Translations under genes and position numbers: made by a program
DNA from: UBA1757 sp045627385
Lineage (GTDB): Bacteria > Bacteroidota > Bacteroidia > Bacteroidales > UBA1402
Reading direction: 5' to 3'
Length of the DNA: 64,000 bases
Assembly (NCBI GenBank): GCA_045627385.1
Contig: JAZQNO010000010.1
Coordinates: 52,185 to 116,184 of the forward strand
Part shown: positions 42,939-51,654 of the stretch, one piece after another
Position numbering within the stretch: the stretch's first letter is position 1
Layout of the letters: each line of letters opens with the position of its first letter
Notes under the pieces: generated by a model
Told to the model about the DNA's origin: nothing
The model's input: the letters and a program-made list of their open reading frames with translations, nothing else
Database searches by the model: none

Positions 42939-43931
42939 TCAGGCTTTGCGCGCGGCTTTCTGGAGCGCCTTCAGCTGCTTGCCGGTAATCTTCACGATGG
43001 TGCCGTGCTTGTGGCCGGCCGGCACCGAAATCTTGTCGTTGATGTCGGTGAAAGTCTTGAAATCCTTGGTCGAAACCGCCTCGTAAGTGCCCTTGCGGTA
43101 GACATCATAGTAGATGAGCCATTCGTCGCCCACCTTGATGGCGCAGGGGCCCTCGCTGTATTCCGGACTGAACTTCTCGGTCGGATTGCCGAACGGACCC
43201 TCCGGACTCTCGCCAAACACACAGAAACAGTTGCTGAAACCCGGTTTGCGGTTGTCCTTCAGAATGAAGACATAGTCCTTGTCGCCCTTCTTCACCAGAA
43301 AACCGTCGATACTGTTGAAACCGCAGTCATAGAACGGCTTGGCCGGAGTGAAAGTCTCCCAATCCTTCGTCTTCGTGTAGTACGGACGGTGAGCGGCGTT
43401 GCTGCCCATACGGTCGGCCTCGGTGTAGCGGTCGTAGCGGATGCCCGACGACCAGACGATGATGAACTCCTCATTCACATCGTCGTAGAACAGCTCGGGA
43501 GCCCATACGTTGTTGGTGGCCGTGTCAGGCATCACCTCTATCACACGCTGTTCGCTCCAGTGGATCAAGTCCTTCGAATGGGCATAGCCGAAACCGCGGC
43601 TGCCGGCCCACTGAGTGGTCCATACCAGATGGAACGTGCCGTCCGGACCCTGACAGACCGAAGGATCGCGAAGCACGCGCGTCGGACAGTATTTCGGAGT
43701 CATCATACGCCCCGAGAAAGCATCCTTGTAAGGAGCGTCGTTGCCCACCTCAGGCACCATCCACACACCGCCCAGCGTGTCCCAATGATAGGCGTCCAGA
43801 CTGTAGAGATACTGCATGCCTCTGATGGAAGGCTCGCGGAAAGAAGTGAAAATGTAAGCCTCGTCGGGCTGATTGCAGGCCGTCAGCGCACAGATGAACA
43901 GAGCCGGAAGAAGAAAATGGCGGATTCTCAT
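42939..43931 (-). CDS. Glycoside hydrolase family 43-like lipoprotein
   Basis: 330 residues with lipobox ALTAC (Cys19). A five-bladed beta-propeller pattern is visible: RVLRDPSVCQGPDGTFHLVWTT (catalytic-base Asp blade), NNVWAPELFYDDVNEEFIIVWSS, FNSIDGFLVKKGDKDYVFILKD (second Asp) and EYSEGPCAIKVGDEWLIYYDVY (the likely general-acid Glu in EGP). These are GH43/GH117-type spacing and motifs. Such enzymes release arabinose, xylose or galactose units from plant side chains. It sits between an esterase and an SGNH hydrolase, all three lipoproteins in one run. The precise subfamily is not readable. Confidence 0.85.
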   Translation of the reverse strand: MRIRHFLLPALFICALTACNQPDEAYIFTSFREPSIRGMQYLYSLDAYHWDTLGGVWMVPEVGNDAPYKDAFSGRMMTPKYCPTRVLRDPSVCQGPDGTFHLVWTTQWAGSRGFGYAHSKDLIHWSEQRVIEVMPDTATNNVWAPELFYDDVNEEFIIVWSSGIRYDRYTEADRMGSNAAHRPYYTKTKDWETFTPAKPFYDCGFNSIDGFLVKKGDKDYVFILKDNRKPGFSNCFCVFGESPEGPFGNPTEKFSPEYSEGPCAIKVGDEWLIYYDVYRKGTYEAVSTKDFKTFTDINDKISVPAGHKHGTIVKITGKQLKALQKAARKA

Positions 43932-43943
43932 TGTTTGAAAAGA

Positions 43944-44744
43944 TTATAGTTTGTCAAAAGCTTCCATCCAACGGTCGGCCATAATCTGATGGCCACCGGC
44001 TGTAGGGTGAATACCATCCCAGATAAAGCAAGTCGGGTCGACCTGCGGAAAATCGGCCAGCGTCTTGTCAAAAATCTGCTGATAGGGCAAGCAGACGCAA
44101 TCGTTTTCGCGGGCAAGCCGGGCAATGATTTCTCCCATCCTGTCCACGACCGTTTCGCGTATGCTCCCATCGCGCAGGGCGAAAGGCGAGCAAAGCACAA
44201 TCCTCACCCCCGGACACGCCTGCTGAGTGCTCAGGATCAGAGACCGGTAATCAGATTCCCACTGGTCGAAACCAAATTCTTCGGCCGACTGAGGCCCTTT
44301 CCTGGCAAACAGCGCCGCATCATTGATGCCGATAAGAATACTCACCACATCGGGGTGCAGCATCAGGCAGTCCTCGTCCCATCTGGCTTGCAGATCGGCC
44401 AGCGTGTGCCCGCTGATGCCCCGGTTGAAAAACTCGTACCGGCCGGGGTAATAAGCCATATAATGAGCCGCACAGAGATACATGTATCCGTGCCCGAAGA
44501 TATGATTCTGATCGCGCTGGTTGCGGTCCTTCGAGGGTCTGGCCTTTCCGCCACCCCCGCCCCAGTTGCCATCCGTGACAGAGTCACCGATAAACAACAC
44601 ACGCAACGGCCTTTCCTGCGAAGAAGCCTCTTCACTCTTCCGTCCGTTGCAGGCCGTCAGACAGACCACCGCCAACAGCATCCAGCAGACCATGAGAGCA
44701 GGCCTGCAAAACAACGGGCAGAGCAGTCGGCGGGTACTGTCCAT
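43944..44744 (-). CDS. SGNH/GDSL hydrolase lipoprotein
   Basis: 266 residues from the ATG at 44744; codons further upstream in the frame overlap korB. Lipobox CLTAC with Cys32. All four SGNH blocks are present: FIGDSVTDGNW (Ser), RGISGHTLADL (Gly), ILIGINDAAL (Asn) and WDGIHPTAGGHQIM (Asp/His). Members remove acetyl or other acyl groups from sugars, e.g. rhamnogalacturonan or xylan acetylesterases. The adjoining GH43-like enzyme and esterase suggest plant glycan deacetylation. It starts 10 nt after korB. Confidence 0.88.
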   Translation of the reverse strand: MDSTRRLLCPLFCRPALMVCWMLLAVVCLTACNGRKSEEASSQERPLRVLFIGDSVTDGNWGGGGGKARPSKDRNQRDQNHIFGHGYMYLCAAHYMAYYPGRYEFFNRGISGHTLADLQARWDEDCLMLHPDVVSILIGINDAALFARKGPQSAEEFGFDQWESDYRSLILSTQQACPGVRIVLCSPFALRDGSIRETVVDRMGEIIARLARENDCVCLPYQQIFDKTLADFPQVDPTCFIWDGIHPTAGGHQIMADRWMEAFDKL

Positions 44745-44754
44745 AGACGCTGGT

Positions 44755-45768
44755 TTATTTGATCTCCCAGGTATCAAGCGTTTTAAAGAAATCGTTGAGA
44801 GAGTGGATGTTGGGGCGTTTTGCCTTGACGTCGGCCACCTGATTGGCCACCTCCTCTTCGTAGGTCGGAGCCTCCACATCGCGGATCACACCCAGTGCCA
44901 CCGGGAAATCCGGACCGCACATCGTGCCCAGCTTGAAGTGAAGCGTATTGTCGGCACAATGGGCGTCGTGCACCAGCACGTCGTCCAGCGTGTAGCCGTC
45001 CTGTCCCACGGTCACTGCCTTCAGGCCGAAGCCATCGCGCACCAGACCCTTGTCGAGGTTCTTGCCGAAAAGCATCTTCTCGCCGTGCTTCAGATAGATG
45101 CAACGGTCGTCGCGCACCTCCTTTTCGGAAATGTCGCGATGAGTGCCGTCATTGAAAATCACGCAGTTCACCAGCGCTTCCACCACCGAGCAACCCTTGT
45201 GCCGGGCGGCCTTCACCAGCGCCTCCTGCGAATTCTTCAGATCCACATCCAGAATGCGGGCAAAGAAAGTGCCGCGAGCGCCCAGACAAAGTTCTGCCGG
45301 GCGGAAAGGCTCTTCCACCGTGCCGTAAGGCGAAGACTTCGAAACGAAACCCTTGGGCGAAGTCGGAGAATACTGGCCCTTCGTCAGACCGTAGATGCGG
45401 TTGTTCATCAGAATCACGTTCAGGTCGACATTGCGGCGCACCTCGTGGATGAAATGGTTTCCGCCGATGGCCAGACAGTCGCCGTCGCCCGTGATCTGCC
45501 ATACGGTCAGGTCGGGATTGGCCGTCTTGGCGCCCGTGGCGATGGCGGCGGCACGACCGTGAATGGTGTGGAAACCGTAGGTATTCATATAATAAGGAAG
45601 TCGCGAAGAACATCCGATACCCGAAATGACGGCAATCTTGTCGGGAGCGACACCCAGTTCGGCCATAGCCTTGTGGAGCGTGTTGAGCACGGCATGGTCA
45701 CCGCAGCCGGGGCACCATTTCACTTTGCCGCTGCTCTTGTAATCGTTGGCTGTATATGCTGTTGCCAT
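44755..45768 (-). CDS. korB: 2-oxoacid:ferredoxin oxidoreductase, beta subunit (KorB-like)
   Basis: 337 residues from the ATG at 45768 (a TTG two codons earlier is possible). It is the thiamine-diphosphate-binding subunit: KWCPGCGDHAVLNTLHKAM, GIGCSSRLPYYMNTYGFHTIHGRAAAIATG, and the TPP motif ITGDGDCLAIGGNHFIHEVRRN ... ILMNNRIYGLTKGQYSPTS. With KorA it oxidises a 2-oxoacid (2-oxoglutarate is the usual one in Bacteroidota) to acyl-CoA and reduced ferredoxin, or runs in reverse to fix CO2. No ferredoxin-domain subunit is encoded next to it. The exact oxoacid is inferred from family similarity. Confidence 0.92.
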   Translation of the reverse strand: MATAYTANDYKSSGKVKWCPGCGDHAVLNTLHKAMAELGVAPDKIAVISGIGCSSRLPYYMNTYGFHTIHGRAAAIATGAKTANPDLTVWQITGDGDCLAIGGNHFIHEVRRNVDLNVILMNNRIYGLTKGQYSPTSPKGFVSKSSPYGTVEEPFRPAELCLGARGTFFARILDVDLKNSQEALVKAARHKGCSVVEALVNCVIFNDGTHRDISEKEVRDDRCIYLKHGEKMLFGKNLDKGLVRDGFGLKAVTVGQDGYTLDDVLVHDAHCADNTLHFKLGTMCGPDFPVALGVIRDVEAPTYEEEVANQVADVKAKRPNIHSLNDFFKTLDTWEIK

Positions 45769-45787
45769 AATCAATCAGATTAAATTG

Positions 45788-47629
45788 TCAGAATTCTTTT
45801 TCGATAGCCTCCACCACTTCGCTCACGTTGAAGGGCTGGGCCTGAACCTTGTTGAACTGCCTGATATCCATGCCGGCAGGCATCTTCTCGCGCAGATAGG
45901 CGGCAAACTGACCGCTGTTGAGCTCGCAGACCACAATCTTTCTGTACTTGCCCAGCACCTCCGACGTGTTCCTGGGCAGCGGGTTGATGTAGTTGAAATG
46001 AGCCAGCGCCGTCTTCTTACCCTTGCGGTTGAGTTCTTCGACCGCAGCGTAGAGATGGCCGAACGTGCCGCCCCAGCCGACCACCAGCACCTCGGCATCG
46101 GCATCGCCCTGCACCTGAAGCAGCGGCAGCTCCTCGGCAATGGCAGCCACCTTCTTGGCACGCAGCTGGCACATCAGTTCGTGGTTGGCCGGATCGGTGG
46201 AAATGGCCCCCGTCCTGGCATCCTTCTCCAGACCGCCGATGCGATGGGCGAAACCCTCGCGGCCGGCCACGGCCCAGTAGCGCACGAAATTCTTGTCATT
46301 GCGCAGATAAGGCGCCCACTTGCCCTGCATCTCTTCCGGAACGAAAGGCGGGTTGATGGCGGGATACTTGTCCATATCGGGAATTCTCCAGGCCGAAGAA
46401 CCGTTGGCCAGGAAAGCGTCCGTCATGAAGATGACCGGCGTCATGTGCTCGAGCGCGATCTTGGCAGCCTGGAAAGCATAGTCGAAACAGTCGGCAGGCG
46501 TGCTGGCGGCGACCACCACCACAGGCGATTCGCCGTTGCGGCCGTAGATGGCCTGCATCAGGTCGGTCTGTTCGGCCTTGGTAGGCAGACCCGTCGAAGG
46601 ACCGCCACGCTGCACGTCGACCACCACCAGAGGCAGTTCGGCCATCACAGCTAGACCGATGGCCTCGCTCTTGAGGGCGATGCCCGGGCCCGAAGTGGAA
46701 GTGGCGGCCAGATTGCCGGCGAAGGAAGCGCCGATGGCCGTGCAGACGCCCGCGATTTCATCCTCGCACTGGACCGTCTTCACACCCAGATCCTTGCGCA
46801 GCGCCAGCTCGTGCAGAATGTCCGTTGCCGGAGTGATGGGGTAGCTGCCCAGAAACAGCGGCAGACCCGACTTCTCGCTGGCCGCGATCAGACCCCAGGC
46901 CGTGGCCTGGTTTCCCTTCACGTCGGTGTAGACACCCTTCTCCAGATGGGAAGGATTCACCGTGATGGTCGAAACCGATGCGTGTATGTTGTGACCGTAG
47001 TTGTAACCGTCGGTCATCACTTTCAGATTGGCTTCCAAGAGCGTGGGCTTCTTGCCGAACTTGTTGCCCAGCAGCCGCTCGGCCTCCTCCAGAGGCTTGT
47101 TGAACAGCCAGCAGACAAAACCCAGGGCAAACATGTTCTTGCAGCGCATGACACTCTTGTTGTCCAGACCGCTGCCCTCCAGACTGGCCTTCGTCAGCGC
47201 GCTGATGGGCACAGCCACTATCTGGGCGCTCTCGAGATGAAGCTCGGCGATGGGATCGTCCGTCTTGAACTCGGCCTTTTCCAGCCCCTGAGCGTTGAAG
47301 GTATCCTCGTCGATAACCACCACCGCGTCACGCTTGATATGGCTGACATTGGTCTTGAGAGCGGCAGGGTTCATGGCAATCAGCACATCGGCCTTGTCGC
47401 CCGGGGTATAGATTTTGGAAGAACCGATATGGACCTGATAGCCGGAGACACCGCTTAGGCTGCCCTGGGGCGCTCTCATCTCGGCCGGATAATCGGGAAA
47501 AGTGGAAATCTCGTTTCCGAAAACAGCGGAAAGTGTGGAAAACAGCGTACCGGTCAGCTGCATGCCGTCGCCGGAGTCGCCGCAGAAGCGGATGACCGCC
47601 TTCTCCAACTCTTTTACTTGTACTTGCAT
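45788..47629 (-). CDS. korA: 2-oxoacid:acceptor oxidoreductase, fused gamma-alpha subunit (KorA-like)
   Basis: 613 residues from the ATG at 47629 (an upstream ATG adds 12 residues). The N-terminal gamma-type domain (IRFCGDSGDGMQLTGTLFS, VLIAMNPAAL) is fused to the alpha domain that begins near residue 230 (FLGSYPITPATDILHELA, CEDEIAGVCTAIGASFAG, VDVQRGGPSTGLPTKAEQTDLMQAI). The C-terminal third (VLVVGWGGTFGHLYAAVEELN) is the CoA-binding domain II. This fused form with a separate KorB is common in Bacteroidota. The korB gene follows 19 nt later. A TACCTTTG element (rc of 47653-47660) lies upstream but without a matching -33 box. Confidence 0.93.
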   Translation of the reverse strand: MQVQVKELEKAVIRFCGDSGDGMQLTGTLFSTLSAVFGNEISTFPDYPAEMRAPQGSLSGVSGYQVHIGSSKIYTPGDKADVLIAMNPAALKTNVSHIKRDAVVVIDEDTFNAQGLEKAEFKTDDPIAELHLESAQIVAVPISALTKASLEGSGLDNKSVMRCKNMFALGFVCWLFNKPLEEAERLLGNKFGKKPTLLEANLKVMTDGYNYGHNIHASVSTITVNPSHLEKGVYTDVKGNQATAWGLIAASEKSGLPLFLGSYPITPATDILHELALRKDLGVKTVQCEDEIAGVCTAIGASFAGNLAATSTSGPGIALKSEAIGLAVMAELPLVVVDVQRGGPSTGLPTKAEQTDLMQAIYGRNGESPVVVVAASTPADCFDYAFQAAKIALEHMTPVIFMTDAFLANGSSAWRIPDMDKYPAINPPFVPEEMQGKWAPYLRNDKNFVRYWAVAGREGFAHRIGGLEKDARTGAISTDPANHELMCQLRAKKVAAIAEELPLLQVQGDADAEVLVVGWGGTFGHLYAAVEELNRKGKKTALAHFNYINPLPRNTSEVLGKYRKIVVCELNSGQFAAYLREKMPAGMDIRQFNKVQAQPFNVSEVVEAIEKEF

Positions 47630-47677
47630 AGCTCTAACAGTTAAAAATTGCGCAAAGGTACGCAATAATGTAATAGG

Positions 47678-50065
47678 TTATTTCACCACGACGATTTTAG
47701 TGGCCACTCCCATCTGTCCGTCGGCACTGGCCGACAGCACCAGATAAACGCCCGTGGCCGCCCGGCGTCCGTCGGGCAGACGGCCGTCCCAGACATACTG
47801 GCCGCCCAGCGAAGTGCCCATGGCGATCAGATGGCCTCTGATGTCGGTCACTTTCACCTGCGAACCCTCCATCAGACCCGTCACCACGATGTCGCCCTCG
47901 TAGCCCGAAGGCACCGGGTTGGGGAAGGCGTAGGCCTGGCTGAAATCCGCTTCTCCCTCGGTGGCGTCGCTGCGGAAAGACACGATGCCCGCCTCCGTGC
48001 CGAAGAACACCTCGCCCGTCTCGGGATGCACCGCAATGGAATAGACGGCATCCGAAGGCAGCGGCGAATTGTCCGAAGTGAAATGGTGTATCGTCTCCAA
48101 GCCGTTGGCCGACAGCAGGTAAGCGCCGTCGTTCTCCGTGCCTATCCACTTGCGGTCGGCCCCGTCCACGGCAATGCACCACACCCGCGAATTCTCCAGC
48201 AGATAGTCGGCCTCGTCGGTGCCGTCGTTGCGGGGCACCTTCACCCTGTAGAAAACAGGAGTGGTCACGTCGAATACCGTCCTAGGCTGGCGCATGATCA
48301 CCGGCCCGTGAGTGGTGCCTATCCAGAGCGAACCGTCGCGGCCCTCGGCCACACAGTGCACCGTGAAGATGTCGATGCTCTTGCCGTCCTGGTCGTAGAA
48401 AGCCGAAATCCAGCGCGTGCGGTCGTCGCTCCTGTCCTCCAGCGTGCCCTTGGTGTCGAGCACAAACAGACCCGCTTCCACACGCTCCGAATTGATCCAG
48501 ACCTGACCGCCGCTCGTAAACAGAATGTCGTCCAGACTGGGAGCTCCCTTCGGAAAATCGGTGTAATCGAGCGACAGCCAGCGCCGGTCAGGAGTGAGAA
48601 TGCGGATGCCGCCCTTGCGGTTCATCTGGTCCGAATTCAGCATCCAAAGATTGCCGTCGGCATCGTAGCAGACACCGTCCACGCGCACGTAGCGCTCCGG
48701 CCGGTTATTGGGAAAATTGCTCACCAGCTTGCTGTTGAGATGATTGAAAAGAGCCACCTGCCTGCCATCGCGAAACTCGTACAGACCTTCGCCCCAGCTG
48801 GCCGCAAACACATGCGACCCGTCGCGCGGGTCGACGGCCATTTTCACAATGTCCTGGAAAGGCAGCCCGTTGTGCGCCTGCAGACTGTCGGCATTTTCCG
48901 TCAGCGAAACCCAATCGTAGCCGTCGTAGACCATCACGCCGCCTTCAAACTGATAGCGGTCGCCCCAGCGTCCGCCCGAGCAGGCATAGAGACGTCCGTT
49001 GAGAACCTCCATCTTCCAAGCCGTCGACACCGGCGGCCCGTTGGGGTGGATCCGACTGTTCTCCAATCGGTAAGACTTGCCGTCGCCCTGCCTTTTCCAC
49101 CAGGCCAGGCCCTCGTTGCCGGCAGCTGCGTAGAGGTTGCGCGAAGCGTCGACCGACACCTCGCAGACCTCGTTCACACCGTCCAGGACAATCGGAGCGG
49201 AAGCGCCCTCCGAAGTGCGGATGTCCACACTCCCGTCCTGAAGCCTCACCAACAGACAGCCGCGCTCCGCCTTGATGTCGGCGATGCCCGTTTCATATTG
49301 GGCCTCCATTGTCCACGAACCGTTCTTCAAAGTCGTCAGATACCGGCCGTAGGCGACCAGCAGCCGGCCGTCCCAGACACTCAGGTGCTGGGCCTGCATC
49401 CAACTGATGAAAGGCTCGACATGCCAGTTGCGGTTGTCCTGGAGATTGTCGTTGCGGTTGCCGTGATACAGCGTATGGTCGGCCGTTATCAGATAATAGT
49501 CGTCTCCGTTGACGGCGAAATCGAGTATCGGCGTGTAGAGACCGCTGGCGGGCCGCAGAATGTAGCTCTCCTTTATCTCTTCCTTTTCGGTGTCGATGAG
49601 CAGCGCCCCCATCTCGGTGGCCACACAGGCGTAGCGCCCGAACATGGCGATGTGGTTCACATCCTTGGCCCCGTTCACAGACTTGTCCTTGAAATCGGCG
49701 ATGTTGCTCACCTCGCCCCCGAAACCGATCAGGTCGAAATTGCCGTCCTCGTAGGCCACCAGCAGCTTGTGGCTGCTCTCGTTGTAGGAAATCAGCTTCA
49801 CGGCGTTGCCCGTGAGCCCGTTCATCATCGTGTATTCTTCGATCGACAGATCCTCCGGGTCGTACGAATAGAGCTTCTTCATGGCCACCGCATAGGCACG
49901 GTCGCCCGCCCAGGCCACCTGGCGCGTGTCGGCAAACGAAAAATGCGTCCGCCACTGGCCCACCGCCATTTCAGAGCCGTCCGCGGGGCGGGCGGCCTGC
50001 AGAGCCGGCACCGAAAACAGCGTCAGCAAAAGCCCGAGAACATATGTCATCCGTTTCGAATACAT
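47678..50065 (-). CDS. porZ: Type IX secretion system protein PorZ
   Basis: 795 residues with a signal peptide (YVLGLLLTLFSVPALQAA). PorZ is part of the surface attachment complex with PorU, PorV and PorQ and handles the anionic lipopolysaccharide. The sequence begins its mature part with VGQWRTHFSFADTRQVAWAGDRAYAVAMKKLYSYDPED, the PorZ N-terminal propeller start. Repeated propeller blades continue to about 700 (YTMMNGLTGNAVKLISY, AYLLSANGLETIHHF, VYSIAVHPETGEVFFGTEAG). The last 90 residues (FPNPVPSGYEGDIVVTG ... GVYLVLSASADGQMGVATKIVV) form a sorting-type domain. The porZ-rdgB neighbourhood is typical of Bacteroidales. Strong match to PG1604 in layout and length. Confidence 0.92.
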   Translation of the reverse strand: MYSKRMTYVLGLLLTLFSVPALQAARPADGSEMAVGQWRTHFSFADTRQVAWAGDRAYAVAMKKLYSYDPEDLSIEEYTMMNGLTGNAVKLISYNESSHKLLVAYEDGNFDLIGFGGEVSNIADFKDKSVNGAKDVNHIAMFGRYACVATEMGALLIDTEKEEIKESYILRPASGLYTPILDFAVNGDDYYLITADHTLYHGNRNDNLQDNRNWHVEPFISWMQAQHLSVWDGRLLVAYGRYLTTLKNGSWTMEAQYETGIADIKAERGCLLVRLQDGSVDIRTSEGASAPIVLDGVNEVCEVSVDASRNLYAAAGNEGLAWWKRQGDGKSYRLENSRIHPNGPPVSTAWKMEVLNGRLYACSGGRWGDRYQFEGGVMVYDGYDWVSLTENADSLQAHNGLPFQDIVKMAVDPRDGSHVFAASWGEGLYEFRDGRQVALFNHLNSKLVSNFPNNRPERYVRVDGVCYDADGNLWMLNSDQMNRKGGIRILTPDRRWLSLDYTDFPKGAPSLDDILFTSGGQVWINSERVEAGLFVLDTKGTLEDRSDDRTRWISAFYDQDGKSIDIFTVHCVAEGRDGSLWIGTTHGPVIMRQPRTVFDVTTPVFYRVKVPRNDGTDEADYLLENSRVWCIAVDGADRKWIGTENDGAYLLSANGLETIHHFTSDNSPLPSDAVYSIAVHPETGEVFFGTEAGIVSFRSDATEGEADFSQAYAFPNPVPSGYEGDIVVTGLMEGSQVKVTDIRGHLIAMGTSLGGQYVWDGRLPDGRRAATGVYLVLSASADGQMGVATKIVVVK

Positions 50066-50078
50066 CGTGTACAGCAGT

Positions 50079-50663
50079 TTACAAAGAAGCCAGAAAATCG
50101 GTCAGCCCGGCAATGGCCCGCGCCCGATGGCTGATGCGGTTCTTTTCCTCAGGCCCCATTTCGGCAAAGGTCAGCCCCGACTCTTCCGGCTGGAAAATCG
50201 GGTCGTAGCCGAATCCGTCGGTGCCCTTGCGCTCCGTGGTGATGAAACCCTTCACCTCGCCCTCGAACAGATACTCCTTGCCGTCGAGGATGAGCGCCAC
50301 CACCGTGCGGAAACGGGCGCGGCGGTTCGGTTCGCCCTGCATCACGCGCAGCAGCTTCGACACATTGTCGTCGAAACTGCAGCCCTCGCCGGCAAAGCGG
50401 GCCGTGTACACGCCGGGAGCGCCGTCGAGCGCCTCCACCTCGAGGCCCGTGTCGTCGGCGAAGCAGTCCATGCCCAGACGCTCATACACATAACGGGCCT
50501 TCTGCAGAGCGTTGCCGCTGAGCGTGTCGGCCGTTTCGGGAATATCGTCGTTGAGCCCATAGGCGCGGATGCCCTCCAACTCAATGTCGGGCAGACGCTC
50601 CGCCAGAATGGCAGAGATTTCAGACAGCTTGTGGGCGTTATGGGAAGCAAACAGAAGTTTCAT
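50079..50663 (-). CDS. rdgB: RdgB/HAM1 dITP/XTP pyrophosphatase
   Basis: 194 residues from the ATG at 50663; an ATG at 50678 that overlaps the nadA stop (ATGA) adds five residues and is possible. The N-terminus KLLFASHNAHKLSEI is the family substrate-binding motif. Further conserved parts are CFADDTGLEVEALDGAPGVYTARFAG, GYDPIFQPEESGLTFAEM and KNRISHRARA. The enzyme removes hypoxanthine- and xanthine-containing nucleoside triphosphates to protect DNA. It lies between nadA and porZ in one transcript. Confidence 0.96.
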   Translation of the reverse strand: MKLLFASHNAHKLSEISAILAERLPDIELEGIRAYGLNDDIPETADTLSGNALQKARYVYERLGMDCFADDTGLEVEALDGAPGVYTARFAGEGCSFDDNVSKLLRVMQGEPNRRARFRTVVALILDGKEYLFEGEVKGFITTERKGTDGFGYDPIFQPEESGLTFAEMGPEEKNRISHRARAIAGLTDFLASL

Positions 50664-50674
50664 AGGTGTGGCGT

Positions 50675-51652
50675 TCATTTGGCGGAAAGTTCAAGCATGC
50701 GACGGATGGAGCGCACCGCCTTCTCGGCCGTGGCCGCATCCACCTTTATTTCGGGAGTCTCGTCGCGCAGACAGAGATACAGTTTTTCCAGCGTGTTCAG
50801 GCGCATGTCCTTGCACAGATTGCACCCCTCGCGCTGCTGCGAGGCCAGACGCTCGGGCCAGGAGGCGAAATCCTCCGGCAGTTCGGCCGGAGCCGCCAGC
50901 AGCCGCTTGTCGGGGCAGCGCTTCCGCATCTCGTGCAGCACGCCCGATTCGGTGGCTACGATGAATTCCCGACAGGGACTTTCCTGAATGTATTTGATCA
51001 GACCCGCGGTGGAACCGGCGTAGTCCGAAATGGCCACCACCTCCTCGCGGCACTCCGGGTGGCAGACCACCTGCGCCTCGGGATGCGAAGCCTTCAGTTC
51101 CCCGATCTTGGAGGCCGAAAAACGGTCGTGCACCAGACAGGCCCCGTCCCAGAGCAGCATCTGACGGCCCGTCAGCCGGTTGATGTAGGCGCCCAGATGA
51201 CGGTCGGGCCCGAAGATGAGCTTGGCGTCGGCGGGAAAACTCTCGATCACCTTCACCGCGTTGCTCGAAGTCACCACCACGTCGGTCAGCGCCTTCACCT
51301 CGGCCGAAGTGTTCACATAGCTCACCACCTGATAGCCCGGATGGGCCTCGATGAAACGCTGCAGGTCCTCGGCGCGGCAACTGTCGGCCAGCGAGCAGCC
51401 CGCCTTCTCGTCGGGCACCAGCACCTTCTTGCCGGGACAGATAATCTTGGCCGTCTCGCCCATGAAATGCACCCCGCAGATCACAATGATGTCCGCGTCG
51501 GTGCGTGCGGCCTGCTGGGCCAGTGCCAGACTGTCGCCGATGAAGTCGGCCACGTCCTGTATGTCCTTGTCCTGATAGTAATGGGCCATGATCACCGCGC
51601 GCTTCTCGCGGCGCAGGCGGTCAATCTCCCGTATAAGTTCGTTTTTGTCCAT
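50675..51652 (-). CDS. nadA: Quinolinate synthase NadA
   Basis: 325 residues from the ATG at 51652; the upstream open frame belongs to other DNA overlapping the lyase gene. NadA condenses iminoaspartate with dihydroxyacetone phosphate to quinolinate using a [4Fe-4S] cluster. Cluster cysteines are visible in KAGCSLADSC, VCHPEC and REGCNLCKDMRLNTLEKLY. Other markers are IMAHYYQDKDIQDVADFIGDSL, GVHFMGETAKI and FGPDRHLGAYI. It is oxygen-sensitive, in line with an anaerobe. NadB and NadC are not in the window. It begins two bases after the PL11 gene. Confidence 0.96.
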   Translation of the reverse strand: MDKNELIREIDRLRREKRAVIMAHYYQDKDIQDVADFIGDSLALAQQAARTDADIIVICGVHFMGETAKIICPGKKVLVPDEKAGCSLADSCRAEDLQRFIEAHPGYQVVSYVNTSAEVKALTDVVVTSSNAVKVIESFPADAKLIFGPDRHLGAYINRLTGRQMLLWDGACLVHDRFSASKIGELKASHPEAQVVCHPECREEVVAISDYAGSTAGLIKYIQESPCREFIVATESGVLHEMRKRCPDKRLLAAPAELPEDFASWPERLASQQREGCNLCKDMRLNTLEKLYLCLRDETPEIKVDAATAEKAVRSIRRMLELSAK

Positions 51653-51654
51653 TG

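Noticed and set aside
47653..47660. A full promoter for korA
   Set aside because: A TACCTTTG box is present but no TTTG at the right distance, and porZ ends just upstream, so it is noted only inside the korA entry.
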